Assembly (NCBI GenBank): GCA_020249465.1
Contig: JADCFP010000034.1
Coordinates: 1-64,000 of the forward strand
Reading direction: 5' to 3'
DNA length: 64,000 nucleotides
Source: Roseomonas sp.
GTDB taxonomy: Bacteria; Pseudomonadota; Alphaproteobacteria; Acetobacterales; Acetobacteraceae
Both the position numbers and the translations under genes were made by a program. Positions 27,711 to 37,431 of this stretch are shown here, one piece after another; within the stretch, counting starts at the first letter, position 1, and every line of letters begins with the position of its first letter. The notes beneath the pieces are model-generated. The model saw only the letters and a list, made by a program, of their open reading frames with translations, searched no databases and was not told the DNA's origin.

Positions 27711-29606
27711 TCACCTCATCGCCCCTTTCAGCACGATGGTGATCTCATCCAATATAGCCGGATCATCAATGGTGGGCGGCACCGTGTAAGGTTCGGCATC
27801 GGCGATCTTGCGCATGGTGGCGCGCAAGATCTTGCCGCTGCGTGTCTTGGGCAGCCGTGCCACCACCTTCGCATCCTTGAAGGCAGCAACGGGGCCGATC
27901 TTTTCGCGCACTAGCCCAACCAATTCGCGCGCCAGCGCATCTTCCGGCTTGTTCACGCCGGATTTCACCACCACCAGACCAAGCGGCACTTGCCCCTTCA
28001 GCGTATCGCGCACGCCAACCACGGCGCATTCGGCGATATCGGGATGCGCCGCCAGCACTTCTTCCATCGCCCCTGTCGAAAGCCGATGGCCCGCGACATT
28101 GATGATGTCATCGGTGCGGCTCATCACCGAAACATAGCCTTCTTCGTCAATCATTCCGGCATCGGCAGTGCTGTAATGGCCTGCAAAATGCGACAGATAG
28201 GCTTCCTTGAAACGCTCATCGGCCTGATAGAGTGTCGGCAAGGCTGACGGCGGCAAGGGCAGCTTCACCGCAAGGCTGCCGATTTGGCCGCGTGGGACAG
28301 GCTGGCCGGCCTCATCCAACACCACCACATCATAGCCAGGCGCGGGCTTGCCGCCGGAACCGGCGCGGGTTGGGAAAAGCCCAAGGCCCCGGAAATTACC
28401 AGTGATGGTCCAGCCGGTTTCCGTCTGCCACCAATGATCCACAACGGGTTTTTGCAACAGCCGTTCTGACCAAATGATGGTGTCGGGGTCACAACGCTCG
28501 CCCGCCAGATACAGAGCTTCCAGCTTCGACAGATCGTATTTCTTCAAGAAAACGCCATCCGGGTCTTCCTTTTTGATGGCGCGAATGGCGGTGGGCGCGG
28601 TGAACAGCAGCTTCACGCCATGATCGGCGCAAACGCGCCAGAAGGTGCCGGGGTCGGGCGTGCCAACCGGCTTGCCTTCAAACAAGACGGTGGTGCAGCC
28701 GGCCAGCAGCGGCGCGTAGACGATGTAGGAATGCCCCACCACCCAGCCGACATCAGAAGCCGCCCAATACACACCGCCGGGCTTCATCCCATAAACCAAT
28801 TCCATGGAATGATGCAGCGCGACGGCATGCCCGCCATTGTCGCGCAAAATCCCCTTGGGCTGGCCGGTGGTGCCTGAGGTGTACAAGATGTAAAGCGGAT
28901 CAGTTGCCGCGACAGAAACGCACGCATGCGGTGCGGCGGCGTCTTCCACCGCCAGCAAATCCTCATCCCGCCCGGGAGTCAGATCGCAAGGCGCTTGCGG
29001 GCGCTGCAGGATCAGTACGCAGGATGGCTTATGCGGCGAAAGCGCAATCGCTTCATCCAGCAGCGGCTTGTATTTCACGACGCGCCCTGGCTCCAAGCCG
29101 CAGGATGCGCTGATGATCGCTTTCGGTTTGGCATCCGCAATACGGCTCGCGAGCTCCGCCGCCGCGAAGCCGCCGAACACGACGGAATGCACAGCACCAA
29201 GCCGCGCGGTTGCCAGCATGGCAATCGCTGCTTCCGGCACCATGGGCATATAGATCACCACGCGGTCGCCCTTGGTAATGCCGCGCGCGGCCAGGGCGCC
29301 GGCCAGCTTCGCCACGCGGTGCTGCAATTCGGCATAGGTGATGCGCTGAACCTGCCCGGTCATCGGGCTGTCATAGATGATTGCAACCTGCTGCCCGCGC
29401 CCGGCAGCGACATGGCGATCCACGGCATTATGGCAGGTATTCAGCGCCGCATCGGGAAACCAGCGCCCGTAAACGCCCATCGAGGCATCAAAAATCCGCT
29501 GCGGTGCGCGGTCCCAATCAATGCCGCGCGCAGCCTCTGCCCAATAGGCTTCGGGGTCGCGCTTCCAGCGCGCATGGGTCGCGTCATATTGCGTGGCCTC
29601 GGACAT
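27711..29606 (-). CDS. prpE: Propionyl-CoA synthetase-like acyl-CoA synthetase
   Basis: YADWKRDPEAYW-type N-terminus (ARWKRDPEAYWAEAARGIDWDRAP); SCGLEPGRVVKYKPLLDEAI; YILYTSGTTGQPKGILRDNGGHAVAL; RTRSGKILRATMRKIAD-type C-terminus (KTRSGKILRATMRKIAD). Confidence 0.9.
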   Translation of the reverse strand: MSEATQYDATHARWKRDPEAYWAEAARGIDWDRAPQRIFDASMGVYGRWFPDAALNTCHNAVDRHVAAGRGQQVAIIYDSPMTGQVQRITYAELQHRVAKLAGALAARGITKGDRVVIYMPMVPEAAIAMLATARLGAVHSVVFGGFAAAELASRIADAKPKAIISASCGLEPGRVVKYKPLLDEAIALSPHKPSCVLILQRPQAPCDLTPGRDEDLLAVEDAAAPHACVSVAATDPLYILYTSGTTGQPKGILRDNGGHAVALHHSMELVYGMKPGGVYWAASDVGWVVGHSYIVYAPLLAGCTTVLFEGKPVGTPDPGTFWRVCADHGVKLLFTAPTAIRAIKKEDPDGVFLKKYDLSKLEALYLAGERCDPDTIIWSERLLQKPVVDHWWQTETGWTITGNFRGLGLFPTRAGSGGKPAPGYDVVVLDEAGQPVPRGQIGSLAVKLPLPPSALPTLYQADERFKEAYLSHFAGHYSTADAGMIDEEGYVSVMSRTDDIINVAGHRLSTGAMEEVLAAHPDIAECAVVGVRDTLKGQVPLGLVVVKSGVNKPEDALARELVGLVREKIGPVAAFKDAKVVARLPKTRSGKILRATMRKIADAEPYTVPPTIDDPAILDEITIVLKGAMR

Positions 29607-29820
29607 TGTTCCCCCCTTTTTTGCGGTAGCGCTGAACTGGACTTAGCGTGCCGTCTTGGCCCGGCGCAGCGCAAGCCCCGATGCAATAATCGCGCGCCGC
29701 GCCGCCTGGTTTTGCGCTGGCGCAAGCCAGGCGCCGAGATTTCTGGAAACCCTCAGCCAAATCATGCAAGCCTGATCCCATGCCCCTGCCACGCCCCACC
29801 CCAAGCCTGCCCGCCCGCCC

Positions 29821-30528
29821 GTGAGCGGCTTCCTCCGCCGTGCCCTGGGTGCACTTGGCAATGGGCTGAAGCCTGGCTTGCGCGAATTTCTTCGCGCCCG
29901 GGCGCATTTCCACGCGGCCCTTCCCGCCGGCCCGCTGATCGCCCAGCGCTATGTGGTGTTTGATCTGGAATCGACGGGGCTTGATGTCAGCGGCGGCGAC
30001 CGGCTGCTGTCCATCGGCGCGGTCCGGCTACGCGATGGCGAGGCGCGCGAAAGCTTCACCACCCTGGTCAACCCCGCCCGAGCCATCCCGCCCGGGTCCA
30101 TCCGCTATCACGGCATTACCGACGCCATGGTGGCCGACGCACCGCCCGCCGCTGAAGCGCTTGCGCAGTTTCAGGAATTTATCGGTGATGATGTGCTGGT
30201 GGCGCATAATGCTGCGTTCGACCGCGCCCTGATCTTCGCTGAGGAGTTTCGCGGCGCGCCCGCCATCGGCAATCCCTTCCTGTGCAGTGTTGAGACGTCA
30301 CGCTGGCTGGACCCCGAGGAAGCGGATCATTCGCTCGATGGCTTATGTGGCCGGGCGGGGATTGTGATTGCCGGGCGGCATCAGGCGCTGGGTGATGCGG
30401 AAGCAACCGCGGCGCTTTGGGTCAGCCTGATCGCGCGTGCCGTGGCGCGCGGCGTGGATGATCTGGCCGAATTGGCCCGGCGCAGTCGCATGACCGCCGC
30501 CATGGCCGCGACGGCAGAGCATTTTTGA
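29821..30528 (+). CDS. 3'-5' exonuclease (DnaQ-like, DEDD)
   Basis: YVVFDLESTGLDVSGGDRLLSIGAVRL...DDVLVAHNAAFDRALI...GRHQALGDAEATAAL; GTG start. Confidence 0.9.
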   Translation: MSGFLRRALGALGNGLKPGLREFLRARAHFHAALPAGPLIAQRYVVFDLESTGLDVSGGDRLLSIGAVRLRDGEARESFTTLVNPARAIPPGSIRYHGITDAMVADAPPAAEALAQFQEFIGDDVLVAHNAAFDRALIFAEEFRGAPAIGNPFLCSVETSRWLDPEEADHSLDGLCGRAGIVIAGRHQALGDAEATAALWVSLIARAVARGVDDLAELARRSRMTAAMAATAEHF

Positions 30529-30537
30529 GCAGGCCGC

Positions 30538-31980
30538 CTACCAGACCTGCCCAGTGAAACCCGCGAAGCTGGTGCGGGAGAAGCTGCGCACTGCCTTCAA
30601 AGCCCCCCGCAATGCCTGCCGCGCTTCCTTGGGCATGGCTGCGGTGTCCACCAGATTGCCGGGGCGGCGGCCGGCGGCGTGATCCGCCAATTGTTGGCGC
30701 AAGACAACATCCAGCAGCAGGGCAAAGCCAGCCTGCAAAGTGTTTGCTTCCCGCGCCGCGATACTGCCCCGCGCAGCCAGGCCAGCGATGCGCGCCGATG
30801 TGCCGGTTTCAGTGATGCCATCGCGCAGCGCCAGAAGCCGGGTTGCCGCCACCAGCGGCATCAGCCCGTGCAGCTTCAAATCCGTCCGGCTGCCGGGGCC
30901 GGGTTCATCATCGGCAAAGCCACCAAATAGCGTGAGCCCCACCTGCAGGCTGCTGTTTTGCGCTGCCATGGCCGCCAACCAGGCCGGGCGCGAGGCCAAT
31001 AGCGCGGCCAGATGTTGCCTGAGCGAAGCCGCCTCTGCCTCGCCCCCCTGCGCGGGGCGGAAATCAAACACGATATCGCCAAACAGCAGGGCCGCCCCGG
31101 CGCGACGATTGGCCCAGACGCCCATCTGATCGCGCCATTGCCGCGCGGTTTTCCGCCAAAGCGGATTGCGCGCCATGATCCCCCCAGGACAGAGCGGAAA
31201 CCCTGCCTTATCCAGGCGCTGGTTGAAATCCTCGGCAAAGGGGCGGAACCAGGCATCCACGGTGCCGTGGTCCTGATCCGGGTAGTCTTCCAATATCAGG
31301 CCATTATCCTGATCAGGCGTCAGCAGGCTTTCGCCCCGCCCCAGGCTGCCCATGACCAGCAGGGTGAAGGGCACCGGCGCCGCGCCGTGATCGGCCAGCG
31401 TTTCCGCCAGAATGCGCCGATGCAGATCAAGGTTGATGCCATTGACCAGCCGCACCACGGCTTCGGCACCAAGACCTTCCGCCAACAGGGTGCGGGCAAT
31501 GCCGGCCTGGGCGGCTTTGATGGCCGCAACATCGCCTGATAGCGCTTCAAGATGGGTCAGCAACCCGCCCGAGACAGCCGCAAGCGCCTCGGCCCGATGC
31601 AGCATGCCAAGGCAGCGCCCTGCCGCATCCAGCACCGGCAAATGCCGGAGGCCATGTTGGCGGAGCAGCGCAATGGCACGCCAGAGCCCTTCTTCTGGGG
31701 CGCAGGCGATCAGCGGCGCGGTCATGGCGGCGGCAAGCGGTACTTCGGGGGAAAGCTGAAACGCCACGCGGCGCGCGATGTCCTGTTCTGTCAGAATGCC
31801 AATGGCGCAGCCCGCTTCATCCACCACCATCAAGGCCGAAGCGCGTGCCGCCGCCATGGTGGCGATGGCCTGTCCCAAGGGGGCTTCAGCCGGTAGCGCC
31901 GGCGGCGCTGCGCCCATGGCCGCGCTGGCCGGGCCGGTCAGGACGGCGATGGGGGCATGGCCGGATGGGGTGGCGGGCAT
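30538..31980 (-). CDS. DUF294 nucleotidyltransferase-like protein with CBS domains
   Basis: CBS: PLGQAIATMAAARASALMVVDEAGCAIGILTEQDIARRV; nucleotidyltransferase: LLVMGSLGRGESLLTPDQDNGLIL. Confidence 0.92.
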   Translation of the reverse strand: MPATPSGHAPIAVLTGPASAAMGAAPPALPAEAPLGQAIATMAAARASALMVVDEAGCAIGILTEQDIARRVAFQLSPEVPLAAAMTAPLIACAPEEGLWRAIALLRQHGLRHLPVLDAAGRCLGMLHRAEALAAVSGGLLTHLEALSGDVAAIKAAQAGIARTLLAEGLGAEAVVRLVNGINLDLHRRILAETLADHGAAPVPFTLLVMGSLGRGESLLTPDQDNGLILEDYPDQDHGTVDAWFRPFAEDFNQRLDKAGFPLCPGGIMARNPLWRKTARQWRDQMGVWANRRAGAALLFGDIVFDFRPAQGGEAEAASLRQHLAALLASRPAWLAAMAAQNSSLQVGLTLFGGFADDEPGPGSRTDLKLHGLMPLVAATRLLALRDGITETGTSARIAGLAARGSIAAREANTLQAGFALLLDVVLRQQLADHAAGRRPGNLVDTAAMPKEARQALRGALKAVRSFSRTSFAGFTGQVW

Positions 31981-32020
31981 GCCTCAATCCTAACCCAAAC
32001 TGATCTGGCCAAGACATGAA

Positions 32021-32053
32021 AAAAGCGACGCCGTCATCGGGCGCCGCTTTTGT
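32021..32053. terminator. Putative intrinsic terminator (AAAAGCGaCGCC...GGCGCCGCTTTT)
   Basis: aaaaaagcgacgccgtcatcgggcgccgctttt inverted repeat with A/T tracts on both sides, between two minus-strand genes. Confidence 0.65.
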
Positions 32054-32095
32054 CACATCAGCAGGGCAGGGCGGCAGCGCCGCCCCAACCAATGC

Positions 32096-33772
32096 TTACT
32101 TGTCGTCTTCCGCGTAAATGTCGCGGTCCTTGGTTTCCGGCACGAAGAAGGTGCCGATCACCACCGTCATCAGCGCAATGACGATCGGGTACCACAGCCC
32201 GTAATAAACATCCCCCGTCTGCGCGATCATGGCGAAGCTGGTGGCCGGCAGTAGCCCGCCGAACCAGCCATTGCCGATGTGATAAGGCAGCGACATGGAG
32301 GTATAGCGGATGCGCGTTGGGAATAGCTCCACCAGCGCCGCCGCGATCGGCCCATAAACCATGGTGACATAGATCACGAGCAGCGTGAGCACCCCGATCA
32401 ATACCGCCGGCTGTTCCCGGAAAACATCAAAGGGCGAGGACATTTTCACGACTGAGGGGTTGGACGCCGCCGGATAGCCCGCCGCCGTCAGCGCTGCCGC
32501 CAAATCCCGCGCGAAGGTTGGGCTATTGGCCGGCAGCGGCTGCTGGCCCTGGATATGCACCGTGGCGACCGTGCCTGCCGGGGCGTGTTCGACGGTGTAA
32601 TTCACCGAAGCCCGCGCCAGCGCTGCCTTGGCGATATCGCAAGGCTGGGTGAAGCGCGCCGTGCCGGTCGGGTTGAACTGGAAGGAACAGCCCGCGGGAT
32701 CGGTCACCACCCGCACCGCAATTGTCTGATGCGCCTTATGCAGATCGGGATTGGCTTCCGCGCTCAGCAGCTTGAACAGCGGGAAGTAAGTAAGGGCCGC
32801 AATCAGGCAGCCGCCCAGGATGATCGGCTTGCGGCCAATCCTGTCCGAAAGCCAGCCAAACAGCACGAAACCGCCGGAACCCAGCACCAGCGACCAGGCA
32901 ATGAGCATGTTGGTGGTGAAGCTATCAACCTTGAGCACTTGGCCCAGGAAGAACAGGGCGTAGAATTGCCCCGTGTACCAAACCACCGCCTGACCAGCGA
33001 CGAGGCCGAGCAGCGCGAACAACGCCACCTTGGCATTCTTCCACTGGAAGAAGGCTTCGGAAATTGGCGCCTTGGAATGCTTGCCTTCCGCCTTCATCTT
33101 TTGGAAGGCCGGGCTTTCTTCCATTTGCAGGCGGATCCAGACGGAAATGCCCAGCAGCACAATGGAAAGCAGGAAGGGCACGCGCCAGCCCCAGGCCTTG
33201 AAGGCATCCGGGCCGACCGCAAGCTGCGTGAACAGAATCACGAGCAGCGACAGGAAAAGCCCTGCCGTCGCAGTGATCTGAATGAAGCTGGTGTAAAAGC
33301 CGCGCCGTCCATGTGGGGCGTGTTCGGCCACATAGGTCGCCGCACCACCATATTCGCCACCCAAAGCCAGGCCTTGCAGCAGGCGCAGGATGATCAGGAC
33401 CACCGGGGCGATAATGCCGATCTGATCCGATGTGGGCAGGATACCGACCACGAAGGTGGAAGCGCCCATGATCAGGATAGTGATCAGGAAGGTGTATTTG
33501 CGCCCGACCAGATCGCCGAGGCGGCCAAACACCAGCGCGCCGAAGGGGCGCACCAGGAAGCCGGCGGCAAAGGCGATCAGCGCGAAGATATTGCGGGTGG
33601 TTTCGGGGTATTGGCTGAAGAAGTTGGCGCCAATAACGGCAGCCAATGAACCGTAAAGATAGAAATCATACCATTCGAAAACCGTACCGAGGGAGGAGGC
33701 AAGAATGACCTTCCTCTCTTCACGGGACATTGGCCGGGGTTCAGCCCCGCCGCCCGCTGTTGTTGCACTCAT
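32096..33772 (-). CDS. MFS transporter, metabolite:H+ symporter (MHS)-like, with extra soluble loop
   Basis: MSREERKVILASSLGTVFEWYDFYLYGSLAAVIGANFF...LVGRKYTFLITILIMGASTFVVGILPT; start reassigned to ATG 33772. Confidence 0.9.
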   Translation of the reverse strand: MSATTAGGGAEPRPMSREERKVILASSLGTVFEWYDFYLYGSLAAVIGANFFSQYPETTRNIFALIAFAAGFLVRPFGALVFGRLGDLVGRKYTFLITILIMGASTFVVGILPTSDQIGIIAPVVLIILRLLQGLALGGEYGGAATYVAEHAPHGRRGFYTSFIQITATAGLFLSLLVILFTQLAVGPDAFKAWGWRVPFLLSIVLLGISVWIRLQMEESPAFQKMKAEGKHSKAPISEAFFQWKNAKVALFALLGLVAGQAVVWYTGQFYALFFLGQVLKVDSFTTNMLIAWSLVLGSGGFVLFGWLSDRIGRKPIILGGCLIAALTYFPLFKLLSAEANPDLHKAHQTIAVRVVTDPAGCSFQFNPTGTARFTQPCDIAKAALARASVNYTVEHAPAGTVATVHIQGQQPLPANSPTFARDLAAALTAAGYPAASNPSVVKMSSPFDVFREQPAVLIGVLTLLVIYVTMVYGPIAAALVELFPTRIRYTSMSLPYHIGNGWFGGLLPATSFAMIAQTGDVYYGLWYPIVIALMTVVIGTFFVPETKDRDIYAEDDK

Positions 33773-34115
33773 TGAGACGCCTTCCTTCTCTTCTGTCGTT
33801 GCCCGCTTGCCGCCGGTTGGCAGGACGCGCCGCCCAAGGCGGTTTTGGCGCTCGGCACGTTCAAAGGGGCCGGGGCAAAGCCACAGGGCAAGCGTGACTG
33901 TGATGCGCGGGAATTGGGCGTTTCGCAACAAAAAATTAAGGAAAATAACAAAAATTACGAAAAATTTCTTGTTAATTACAAAAATTTCAGGATATTTGTG
34001 AAATTCTTGTCATGCAAATCAAGTTTCATGGTGGGTGCCATTTCCTAATTCCAGACGCAGCCGAGCCAGGGCGCCAGCCCGTGGCGCCCGCAAAACCGCC
34101 CATATTGTGTCCGGA

Positions 34116-34736
34116 TCAGGTCGCCGCGTTCATTCCGGCTGCAAGCCGCGCCGAAAGCCCCGCCGGGTCGAAGCCGCGTTCCATTTCCTGCTGGGTCGAG
34201 ACCATGTGAAACCGTAGCGCCCCGCGGATAGACGGGGCTTCGCCCTTGCGCTGGTCCGGGTGGATCGGCAGGGTCGCGAAAAGTGGCGCCTCGGCCAGCA
34301 AGGGCAGGGTTCTGGCGTCATGCGGGGCGGCCAATTGCAGCCCGGCCAAATGGCCCGGCAGGGCGGCAAGGCTGGCCGAAAAGGCCTCCTGCTCCTCGGG
34401 GGGCGGGGCTTCTTCCGTCATGAAATCGGCATGAAGGACCACCAATTGCTCGAGCAAAAGCGCCTCCCGCCCTGGGCAGAAGGGGCGCAGCCAAGCCTCG
34501 GCCAGGGCCACGACATCGCTTTGCGCGGTCAGAAAAACCTGCCAACGGCAATGGTTTAGCGCGGCCATGAAGTCGGGATTGCCGAAGAAATCCCTCTCAT
34601 TTCGTCCGATCTTGACCCGGCAATAATCAAGCACGGTCTTCTGCGCGACGAAGGCACCCTGACGGTGCAGGAAGGCCCCAAAATCCCGGGGCTCCTGTGA
34701 TGGCGGGGTGCCCAGTAAGCGGCGTAGAAAGCGCAT
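34116..34736 (-). CDS. Hypothetical protein
   Basis: Intact ORF MRFLRRLLGTPPSQEPRDFGAFLHRQGAFVAQKTVLDYCRVKIGRNERDFF...; no recognised domain. Confidence 0.7.
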   Translation of the reverse strand: MRFLRRLLGTPPSQEPRDFGAFLHRQGAFVAQKTVLDYCRVKIGRNERDFFGNPDFMAALNHCRWQVFLTAQSDVVALAEAWLRPFCPGREALLLEQLVVLHADFMTEEAPPPEEQEAFSASLAALPGHLAGLQLAAPHDARTLPLLAEAPLFATLPIHPDQRKGEAPSIRGALRFHMVSTQQEMERGFDPAGLSARLAAGMNAAT

Positions 34737-34901
34737 CAGAAGCTGGATTCCTTAAAAAAAGCTTGTTGCGACTGGATTAACAGCATGTTATCGCCGCCAG
34801 TGAATCGGGCTGTCAAATGCCCGAATCAGGTCATGCGGAATCGTGGCCAGGGCAGGTCAACAGGTCGCTCCCCAGGGGCGATCATCGGAGGAGGCAGGTT
34901 A

Positions 34902-35207
34902 ATGCCATTGGTTGAATCTGGGGGCGCGCCGTCAAATACGGAAGCCCCCGCGGTGGATAAGGCCACCGCAGCGGCCCATTGGGCCAAAACTTCCAGCCTG
35001 ATGTTGCTGGTTTTGGGCATTTGGTTCTTTGCGAGCTTCCTGGTGCATATTTTTGCGCCCTCGCTGAACGGCATCCGCATTCTTGGCTTCCCCTTTGGGT
35101 TTTACATGGCCGCGCAGGGCAGCCTGATCATCTTCGTCGTCGCGCTATTTTGGTTCGGCAAGCGCCAGAACCAGATCGACGAAGAATTCGGCGTGCAGGA
35201 GGATTGA
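34902..35207 (+). CDS. DUF4212 small symporter-associated subunit
   Basis: HWAKTSSLMLLVLGIWFFASFLVHIFAPSLNGIRILGFPFGFYMAAQGSLIIFVVALFWFGKRQNQIDEEFGVQED; upstream ggagg RBS; adjacent to SSS symporter. Confidence 0.9.
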   Translation: MPLVESGGAPSNTEAPAVDKATAAAHWAKTSSLMLLVLGIWFFASFLVHIFAPSLNGIRILGFPFGFYMAAQGSLIIFVVALFWFGKRQNQIDEEFGVQED

Positions 35208-35211
35208 TCCC

Positions 35212-37269
35212 ATGAGCGGAGCTTCTAAGGAAAAGGATCCCTTTATCGCCTCACTCGGCAAGATCTACGCCGGCTACACGGGCGGTTTCGCGGCCTTCGT
35301 TATTCTGATCGCTATTCTCGAACAAATGGGCGTGCCCGATCGTATTCTGGGCTACCTGTTCGTTGGCCTCACCATCGGCGTTTACGCCTATATCGGCATC
35401 ATCAGCCGTACCCAGGCGGTCGCTGAATACTACGTCGCCGGGCGGCGCGTACCTGCCCTTTACAATGGTATGGCAACCGGTTCGGACTGGATGTCGGCGG
35501 CAAGCTTCATCGGCATGGCGGGCAGCCTTTACGCCCTTGGCTATGGCGGCTTGGCCTTCATCCTGGGCTGGACCGGCGGTTACATGCTGGTCGCCATTCT
35601 GCTGGCGCCCTATCTGCGCAAATTCGGCCAATATACCGTGCCGGACTTCCTGGGCGCGCGTTACGGCGGTAATGCCGCCCGCCTGATCGGCGTGGTCATC
35701 CTGATCACCGCATCCTTCGTTTATGTCGTGGCGCAGATTGTTGGTGTTGGCATCATCACCCAGCGCTTCCTGGATGTGTCCTTCGGCGTTGCGGTGTTTG
35801 TGGGTCTGGCCGGCATTCTGGTCTGCTCCATGTTGGGCGGTATGCGCGCCGTCACCTGGACACAGGTGGCGCAATATATCGTGCTGATCATCGCCTATCT
35901 GATCCCGGCCTTCCTGATGTCGGCCAAGGTCACGGGCGTGCCGCTCCCGCAGGTCATGTATGGCTTCGCGCTGGAACGTATTGCTGAGTTGGAAAACGGC
36001 TTCCGTGCCGCGGGCATGACCCCGCCGCCCGGTGTGACCGGCTGGCACAGCGCCCCCTTCATTGGGGCAAATGGGCAATTCTCGATGCCGGCGGCGATCA
36101 ATTGGTTCGCGCTGGTCTTCTGCCTCATGGTCGGCACGGCGGCGCTGCCGCATATCCTGATGCGCTACTTCACCACGCCTTCGGTGAAGGAAGCCCGCCA
36201 GTCCGTGGCGTGGTCGCTGTTCTTCATCTTCCTGCTGTACTTCACGGCGCCGGCCTACGCGGCCTTCGCCAAGGTGGAAATCTACCAGAACATCATTGGT
36301 CAGCCGATCGCGAGCCTGCCCGACTGGATCAAGAACTGGCAGATCATCTCCCCCTATGGGGTGCCGTGGATCAATATTGTTGACGTCAACCGCGACGGCA
36401 TCCTGCAATGGAATGAATTCCGCATTCATCCGGACGTGGTCGTGCTTGCCACACCGGAAATCGCGGGCCTGCCTTATGTGATCGCGGGTCTGGTGGCGGC
36501 GGGTGGTTTGGCCGCGGCGCTTTCCACCGCCGATGGTCTGCTGCTCGCGCTCGCAAACGCGCTGTCGCATGACGTGTATTACAAGATGATTGACCGCAAC
36601 GCGCCGACCGCGCGCCGGCTGATCGTCTCTCGTGTCCTGTTGCTTGCTGTGGCTGTTGCTGCGGCCTGGACAGCTGGCAATGCGGGGGCGGATATTCTGT
36701 TCCTTGTGGCCTGGGCCTTCTCCATCGCTGCCGCCGGGCTATTTGCGGCGCTGGTGATGGGGGTTTGGTACAAGAAAACGACGAATACCGCCGCCGTTTT
36801 AGGCATGGCCGTCGGCTATGTGGTCACCTTTGGCTACATGATCCATTCGGAATGGTTCGGGATGGATTTCATCCAGCTGTTCGGATCGAAGGATGCGATC
36901 ATTGCGGCGGCACGCCAGGTAGGCAGCATCAACCAGAACTTCACCTCGCCTGAATTGCGGGCAGAAGCGGCGGCCATTCTGGCCAATACCGCTGCGGTGA
37001 AGGATGGCGCGCTGGCTTGGATCGGTAACATCTGGGGCAGCCCGATGACGACCGATACCATCGTGCTGCGTAATCGGGTGACCGGGCGCATGTGGGGGAT
37101 TGGCAGCATTTCCGCCGGTATCTTCGGCGTGCCGATTTCCTTCCTCGTCATCTATGTCGTTTCGCAATTCACCACAGCGCCAAGCCAGGCGATGCAGGAT
37201 TTCATTGACGATATCCGTATCCCGAAGGGTGGTGTCCGTCTTGCTGACAAGAGCGAGGCGGTGGAGTAA
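35212..37269 (+). CDS. Sodium:solute symporter (SSS family, VC_2705/acetate-type)
   Basis: AEYYVAGRRVPALYNGMATGSDWMSAASFIGMAGSLY...AALSTADGLLLALANALSHDVYYK; many TM segments. Confidence 0.93.
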   Translation: MSGASKEKDPFIASLGKIYAGYTGGFAAFVILIAILEQMGVPDRILGYLFVGLTIGVYAYIGIISRTQAVAEYYVAGRRVPALYNGMATGSDWMSAASFIGMAGSLYALGYGGLAFILGWTGGYMLVAILLAPYLRKFGQYTVPDFLGARYGGNAARLIGVVILITASFVYVVAQIVGVGIITQRFLDVSFGVAVFVGLAGILVCSMLGGMRAVTWTQVAQYIVLIIAYLIPAFLMSAKVTGVPLPQVMYGFALERIAELENGFRAAGMTPPPGVTGWHSAPFIGANGQFSMPAAINWFALVFCLMVGTAALPHILMRYFTTPSVKEARQSVAWSLFFIFLLYFTAPAYAAFAKVEIYQNIIGQPIASLPDWIKNWQIISPYGVPWINIVDVNRDGILQWNEFRIHPDVVVLATPEIAGLPYVIAGLVAAGGLAAALSTADGLLLALANALSHDVYYKMIDRNAPTARRLIVSRVLLLAVAVAAAWTAGNAGADILFLVAWAFSIAAAGLFAALVMGVWYKKTTNTAAVLGMAVGYVVTFGYMIHSEWFGMDFIQLFGSKDAIIAAARQVGSINQNFTSPELRAEAAAILANTAAVKDGALAWIGNIWGSPMTTDTIVLRNRVTGRMWGIGSISAGIFGVPISFLVIYVVSQFTTAPSQAMQDFIDDIRIPKGGVRLADKSEAVE

Positions 37270-37299
37270 CAAATCTTCGCCCCGGCGGAGAAAGGATTG

Positions 37300-37325
37300 G
37301 GGCGGTTGCGGTAACGCAGCCGCCC
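37300..37325 (+). terminator. Putative terminator-like hairpin after the symporter gene
   Basis: gggcggttgcggtaacgcagccgccc, an inverted repeat with a gtaa loop; no strong T tract follows. Confidence 0.45.
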
Positions 37326-37431
37326 TAACATTTAGCGCCTGATCCGCGAAGGCCGGAGGCCGCAGCGGTGAATCAGTCGCTCGAAAATGGTATGGCGTGA
37401 TACGACAAAACGGATCGCGCTATAGAGGGTC

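Noticed and set aside
32555-33649. 364-aa plus-strand ORF
   Set aside because: Antisense to the MFS transporter; low-quality His/Gln/Arg-rich composition.
35251-36570. 439-aa minus-strand ORF
   Set aside because: Antisense to the SSS symporter; no domain.
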